Of a stretch of 9,090 bases of DNA, positions 6,154 to 9,090 are shown one piece after another. The position numbers and the translations under genes were made by a program. Position 1 is the stretch's first letter. Every line of letters begins with the position of its first letter. The stretch covers positions 1 to 9,090 of the forward strand of contig JAJYMP010000199.1 in the NCBI GenBank assembly GCA_021786915.1. The letters are read 5' to 3'. Source of the stretch: Chloroflexota bacterium (GTDB lineage: Bacteria; Chloroflexota; Limnocylindria; Limnocylindrales; CSP1-4). The notes below the pieces were generated by a model. The model saw nothing but the letters and a program-made list of their open reading frames with translations, did not search any database and was not told the origin of the DNA.

Positions 6154-6555
6154 ATGATCTCGAGTGTCGATCGGGTCCTGCGCCTCGTGTTCCAGCGGCC
6201 GGCTCCGGAGCCGGCCGAGGAGCCGTCCCGGAGCGGCAAGCCGCCGGCCCAGCCCGAGGTCGAGTTCTCCGCCTACGGCGAGGACTGCCGGGTCTACGGC
6301 CGAATCCGGCTCGCCGCCGAACGCCTCTCCGACATGCTCAACACCCACGACGACGTGCTGCTCGTGTCCGTGCTCGTCGAGAGCCTTGCTGACGGGCGCA
6401 CGTATGCCGTCGACGAGGTCACGATCGCGTGCGACGAACGCCTGGTCGTCGAGGCGCTTGGGCCCAGAGGCAACCCGGAGCGCCGGACCCGCACCCGACC
6501 CGATCCGCTCGCGGTGAAGCTCGGCCCCTGCGAACTGCGCGCTCTGTCCACGTGA
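6154..6555 (+). CDS. Hypothetical protein, probable 5' part of a frameshifted gene
   Basis: I do not recognise a named family. The 133-residue product has an N-terminal hydrophobic-basic segment (MISSVDRVLRLVFQ), a Pro/Glu-rich linker to about residue 35, and then a compact region that looks like a folded domain: YGRIRLAAERLSDMLNTHDD, an acidic-hydrophobic strand LLVSVLVESL, and a strongly charged motif GPRGNPERRTRTRPDPLAVKLGP near residues 105-128. No signal peptide or clear membrane span is seen. The ATG at 6154 has only a weak purine stretch upstream; the frame is open further upstream, but that part looks non-coding. The frame ends abruptly in LRALST-stop at a direct repeat, and the next frame (from 6572) continues sensibly. 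I therefore suspect that both once formed a single protein of about 245-250 residues. A genuine short protein coupled to the next gene remains possible. Confidence 0.6.
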   Translation: MISSVDRVLRLVFQRPAPEPAEEPSRSGKPPAQPEVEFSAYGEDCRVYGRIRLAAERLSDMLNTHDDVLLVSVLVESLADGRTYAVDEVTIACDERLVVEALGPRGNPERRTRTRPDPLAVKLGPCELRALST

Positions 6556-6587
6556 CGCCCGGAGCAGTGGCGTGACGCCCGGAGCAG
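6551..6587. repeat. 17-bp direct repeat (20-bp period) at the gene junction
   Basis: CGTGACGCCCGGAGCAG occurs exactly at 6551-6567 and again at 6571-6587, separated by TGG. The first copy supplies the TGA stop of the 5' frame (6553-6555), and the second supplies the GTG (6572) that can start the 3' frame. The GGAG of copy one falls at Shine-Dalgarno distance from that GTG. A 20-bp period changes the reading frame. Confidence 0.95.
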
Positions 6588-6925
6588 ACGTCCTGAACGC
6601 CATCCCTCGTCGCAAGCCGATGGCGCCCCTGCCGGACGCCTCGCTCGGCTACCTGTGCGGGGGAACCCTTCGGCGACGACGCGGCGCGACGCTGCTGTTC
6701 AACCGGGAATGCGCCGACTGGCTCGCCCTGACCGACGACGAAGCGATCGACTTCCCCGAGCTCCCGCTTCCGGTCAACACGGACCCCCTGGTGAAGGACT
6801 TTACCGGCCACGTGCTCACGTTCCAGGACGCTGACCGGACGCGCCTGGCCGGGCCGGCCGCGTCCTCAGGGCAGCTCGAAGCGCCCGAGGGCCGTGTCGG
6901 CGAGCAGTCCGCCGATCGCCAGTGA
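6572..6925 (+). CDS. Hypothetical protein, probable 3' part of the frameshifted gene
   Basis: The frame starts with GTG at 6572 (GGAG eight bases upstream, inside the repeat), or possibly ATG at 6620. The product of 117 residues shows IPRRKPMAPLPDASLGYLCGG, then LRRRRGATLLFNRECADWLAL, an acidic PELPLP segment and LVKDFTGHVLTF. This looks like the C-terminal half of a beta-rich domain whose N-terminal half is encoded in the preceding frame: GPCELRAL from upstream followed by HVTPGAD here reads naturally once a one-base shift is corrected. The last roughly 20 residues (60 bp) are antisense to the 3' end of the L-2-hydroxyglutarate oxidase gene and have no clear domain character, so the original stop may have been lost. 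I do not recognise a named family. Confidence 0.5.
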   Translation: MTPGADVLNAIPRRKPMAPLPDASLGYLCGGTLRRRRGATLLFNRECADWLALTDDEAIDFPELPLPVNTDPLVKDFTGHVLTFQDADRTRLAGPAASSGQLEAPEGRVGEQSADRQ

Positions 6926-8128
6926 GCTCGTAGCCGCCGGCGAGGGCGCATTCCGGACGTGCAGGACGCGGTCCGATCCACCGAGGTCGAAGTCGTCGAG
7001 CAACCGCCCGTCGCGACCGAGCGCCTGGGCTCGCACGCCCGACGGCCCGAAGACGAGCTGATCGGCGCGCAGCTCGGGGACGTAGCGCCGGAGCTGGCCC
7101 AGGAACGCTGCCGCCGACCAGTCCCGCCACAGTTCGGCGAGACCGGTTCGCCAGTAGCGGGCGGCGAGACGGAGAAACCCCGGATACGAGAGCGTGGCCG
7201 CGAGATCCGCGAGACGGACGTCGAGCCGACCGTATCCGTCGCGGGCGAAGGCGAGGACGGCGTTCGGGCCGGCCCACACCGCCCCATCCACCCGCTTCGT
7301 CAGGTGGACGCCCAGGAACGGGAACCGGGGATCCGGAACCGGGTAGATCAGCCCGCGCACGAGGTGCCGCGCGTCGGGCGTGAGCGTGTAGTAGTCGCCC
7401 CGGAAGGGGACGATCCGGGGCGCGTCCGGGCCGCTCTGGCCGCCGAGTGCCGCGACCCGATCCGCCCACAGGCCGGCACAGGCGATGACACCCCGGGCCA
7501 CGACCGCGCCGCGCCGGGTGGCCAGGACGATCTCGCGCCCACGCTGCTCGATCCCCGTCACCGCCCGTCCCGTCTCGATCCGCCCGCCCCGGGCCCGGAC
7601 GTCGCCGGCGAGCGCGTGGGCCACCTGCCGGAAGTCGACGATCCCGGCGCGCGGACTCCAGAGCGCCCGCAGGCCGCTGGCGTGGGGCTCGATCTCCCGG
7701 ATCCGCTCGGGCCCGACCGGCTCGAGTCCCTCGACCCCGTTCGCCCGGGCCCGTTCCTCGAGCGCCGCCAGGCGTGCCAGCTCGTCCTCCGTCACGGCCA
7801 CGACGAGCTTGCCGGGACGGGCGAACGGGATCCCCTTCTCCTCCAGGTATGCCTCCAGGAGCGCCCTGCCCTCCCGGCACAGGCGGGCCTTCAGCGAACC
7901 CGGGGCGTAGTAGATGCCGGTATGGATGACGCCGCTGTTGTGACCGCTCTGGTGGGCGGCGATCGCCTCTTCCTTCTCGAGGACGAGGAGACGGAGGTCC
8001 GGGCGCCGCTCGAGCAGGGCTCGGGCGGTCGCCAGCCCGAGCAGCCCGGCACCGATGACGGCGACGTCAACGGGACTGTCCGACGCGCCGGGCGAGACCG
8101 GCGCCGGCGCCCCGCCCGGTGGAGGCAT
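6866..8128 (-). CDS. lhgO: L-2-hydroxyglutarate oxidase/dehydrogenase (FAD-dependent, DAO family)
   Basis: This flavoenzyme oxidises L-2-hydroxyglutarate to 2-oxoglutarate, removing a by-product of malate or lactate dehydrogenase side reactions; in Escherichia coli the electrons go to the membrane quinone pool. The 420 residues match the family length. An N-terminal Rossmann motif GAGLLG (26-31) follows DVAVI, ending in Glu51 for FAD ribose binding. The family hallmark HQSGHNSGVIHTGIYY begins at residue 59, followed by PGSLKARLCREG. Further conserved blocks are FRGDYYTL, the LIYPVPDPRFPFLGVHLTKR region, GPSGVRAQAL and the C-terminal HVRNAPSPAATSSLAIG. The first 20 residues are Pro/Ala-rich and outside the fold, so a GTG at codon 11 or 20 could be the start. 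I chose ATG 8128 because it overlaps the preceding stop as TGATG, typical of coupled translation. The 3' end overlaps the convergent hypothetical frame by 60 bp. Confidence 0.94.
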   Translation of the reverse strand: MPPPGGAPAPVSPGASDSPVDVAVIGAGLLGLATARALLERRPDLRLLVLEKEEAIAAHQSGHNSGVIHTGIYYAPGSLKARLCREGRALLEAYLEEKGIPFARPGKLVVAVTEDELARLAALEERARANGVEGLEPVGPERIREIEPHASGLRALWSPRAGIVDFRQVAHALAGDVRARGGRIETGRAVTGIEQRGREIVLATRRGAVVARGVIACAGLWADRVAALGGQSGPDAPRIVPFRGDYYTLTPDARHLVRGLIYPVPDPRFPFLGVHLTKRVDGAVWAGPNAVLAFARDGYGRLDVRLADLAATLSYPGFLRLAARYWRTGLAELWRDWSAAAFLGQLRRYVPELRADQLVFGPSGVRAQALGRDGRLLDDFDLGGSDRVLHVRNAPSPAATSSLAIGGLLADTALGRFELP

Positions 8129-8673
8129 CAGCCGCCGGACGCGGGCCCGAACAGGAGCGAGAGCCAGGATTCGAGCGGCGAGCGCTCCGCCTCCGGCGCC
8201 CCGAGGCGGAGCGCGGCCGACCCGGGCGCATCGGCCGGCAGCGGAGCCGCGTCCGAGGCGAGCACGAACGGGCGCTCGCGCCGTGCCCCGAGACCGTAGC
8301 CGCGTGCCTGCTGCTCGATGTAGGCCTGCCTCTGGATCAGTACCAGTTCGGCCTGCAAGGCGGCCACGGTCGTCTCGATCTGCTGGTTCTCGACGCGCAG
8401 CTGCGCCGCCCGAGCAGTCGCGGCCGACGCGTCCCCCACCTGGCGGGCGAAGGCCAGGATGACCCAGGCCGACACGACGCCGGCGACGATGAATGCTGCC
8501 CGACGTCGGGTCAGCCCCGCGATCGAGAGCCCGTCCAGGGACGGCCGCGTTGGCACGGGCGCGATCACCGACTCGGCGTCCGGATCCGGCTCCGCCCCGG
8601 CATCGGGCCGGCGATCGAACGGCGTGCCGTCCGCGTCGCCACCTGACCGGCGCCTCCCGCTGCCACGAACCAT
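8128..8673 (-). CDS. FtsB/DivIC-like septum formation initiator protein
   Basis: This 181-residue protein looks like a single-pass membrane cell-division protein of the FtsB/DivIC family, which forms a coiled-coil complex with FtsL and FtsQ-type partners at the septum. The first 50 or so residues are a charged, Pro/Asp-rich cytoplasmic tail. A membrane segment (AAFIVAGVVSAWVILAFA) spans about 59-76. A coiled coil follows at 80-115 (AARAAQLRVENQQIETTVAALQ), then the family-type motif RQAYIEQQARGYGLGARRERPFVL, comparable to the usual D/R-xxYIEexAR-x-LG-x-xxxGE pattern. The C-terminal tail of about 40 residues is Ala/Pro-rich and ends with a hydrophobic WLSLLFG. Long tails on both sides resemble actinobacterial and Chloroflexota members. 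The ATG at 8673 has only a weak ribosome-binding site. It overlaps lhgO and is divergent from the helicase gene. Confidence 0.82.
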   Translation of the reverse strand: MVRGSGRRRSGGDADGTPFDRRPDAGAEPDPDAESVIAPVPTRPSLDGLSIAGLTRRRAAFIVAGVVSAWVILAFARQVGDASAATARAAQLRVENQQIETTVAALQAELVLIQRQAYIEQQARGYGLGARRERPFVLASDAAPLPADAPGSAALRLGAPEAERSPLESWLSLLFGPASGG

Positions 8674-8763
8674 GGCCCGATGCTAGCTGCGGGCAGCTGG
8701 GGTGTCAACCGCGGCTCGCGCGCCTGTCGCATCCGGGGCCGGACCGGCGCGGCGCCCCGGGCC

Positions 8764-8782
8764 GTGACATGGAAGCTGTCAC
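8764..8782. promoter_or_regulatory. Inverted repeat GTGACA-N7-TGTCAC upstream of the helicase gene
   Basis: Perfect 6-bp arms (8764-8769, 8777-8782) surround a 7-base spacer in the 173-bp divergent intergenic region. It ends 21 bp before a TACACT sequence (8803-8808) that could serve as a -10 element for the helicase gene; no good -35 accompanies it. This is the layout of an operator for a dimeric regulator. The regulator is not identifiable. Confidence 0.4.
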
Positions 8783-8846
8783 AACCGCCTTCCAGCCTCT
8801 GCTACACTGCCGCCATTTGGTACGGATGTTCGGATTGGAGGAAGCG

Positions 8847-9090
8847 ATGCGACGCTATGCACCGGCTGCCGCCGAGACGGTCCTCGCGACGCTGCTCGCC
8901 GAACCATCGTTCGCCCGCGGCGTCGTCCATCATGCCGAGATTCCGGCCCGCGAGGCGGACCTCGCCCCCCTGCCCGACTGGCTCGATCCCCGCCTGCGCG
9001 CCGCGCTGGCGAGCCGCGGCATCCACTCCCTCTACCGTCACCAGGCGGAAGCGATCGAGGCCGTCCGCGCCGGCCAGGACGTCGTCGTGG
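8847..9090 (+). CDS. DEAD/DEAH-box helicase, probably DUF1998 (MrfA/YprA-like) type (partial, 5' end)
   Basis: Only the first 81 residues are in the window (MRRYAPAAAETVLATLLAEP...). They show the entry to a superfamily 2 helicase: PLPDWLDPRLRAALASRGI followed at residues 61-81 by SLYRHQAEAIEAVRAGQDVVV. This is the Q-like GIxxLYxHQAxAI motif and the strand leading into Walker A, which would come immediately after the window edge. The combination of a short N-terminal region with LxPLPxWLDPRL and LYxHQ is typical of the DEAD/DEAH helicases with a C-terminal DUF1998 zinc domain; the Bacillus member MrfA acts in mitomycin-damage repair. The C-terminal domain cannot be checked here. The ATG at 8847 has a strong GGAGG five bases upstream. 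Confidence 0.85.
   Translation, partial: MRRYAPAAAETVLATLLAEPSFARGVVHHAEIPAREADLAPLPDWLDPRLRAALASRGIHSLYRHQAEAIEAVRAGQDVVV

Noticed and set aside
6551..6587. Insertion-sequence target duplication or mobile-element scar
   Set aside because: The two copies are separated by only 3 bp with no inverted ends or transposase remnants; a slippage-type duplication is simpler.
6959..8299. Plus-strand open frame (446 codons) opposite lhgO and the FtsB-like gene
   Set aside because: Composition is dominated by Arg, Pro, Gly and Glu with no motif, while the minus strand shows hallmark L-2-hydroxyglutarate oxidase blocks.

Overview
The window is GC-rich chromosomal DNA with compact bacterial genes. The gene content (IclR regulator, sugar-type ABC importer, L-2-hydroxyglutarate oxidase, an FtsB/DivIC-like protein, a DUF1998-type DEAD/DEAH helicase) and the strong G/C third-position bias fit a high-GC Chloroflexota lineage. 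An actinobacterium cannot be excluded. No RNA gene, transposon, CRISPR array or phage gene was seen.

Left part (1-5629, all minus strand): a catabolic or transport locus. Read in the direction of transcription it runs: an IclR-family regulator (5629-4820), a 381-bp gap with a candidate operator, a medium-chain alcohol dehydrogenase (4438-3386), a lipoprotein solute-binding protein (3332-1680), a MalF/UgpA-like permease (1542-544) and a MalG/UgpE-like permease that overlaps it by four bases (ATGA) and runs off the left edge (547-1). The last four genes look like one operon. A strong 11-bp stem-loop lies between the binding protein and the permeases, where such structures often let the binding protein be made in excess. 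No ATPase subunit is visible. The substrate is not identifiable; a dehydrogenase heading the operon suggests a polyol, sugar or other alcohol. The dehydrogenase lacks all four structural-zinc cysteines at the canonical spacing.

Middle (5630-6925): a 524-bp divergent intergenic region with three related 17-bp palindrome-like sites and several inverted repeats, then two plus-strand reading frames (6154-6555 and 6572-6925). These look like the two halves of one uncharacterised gene, broken at a 17-bp direct repeat (20-bp period) plus a probable one-base shift.

Right part (6866-9090): on the minus strand an FtsB/DivIC-like membrane coiled-coil protein (8673-8128) overlaps, through TGATG, an L-2-hydroxyglutarate oxidase gene (8128-6866). 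Diverging from them is the start of a DEAD/DEAH-box helicase gene (8847 to the right edge), preceded by a good ribosome-binding site, a weak -10-like sequence and a GTGACA-N7-TGTCAC inverted repeat.

The most interesting points are the three-site array in front of the iclR gene, the dehydrogenase without structural zinc ligands, and the split gene with its junction duplication. I did not find convincing evidence for an entirely new defence or mobile system.
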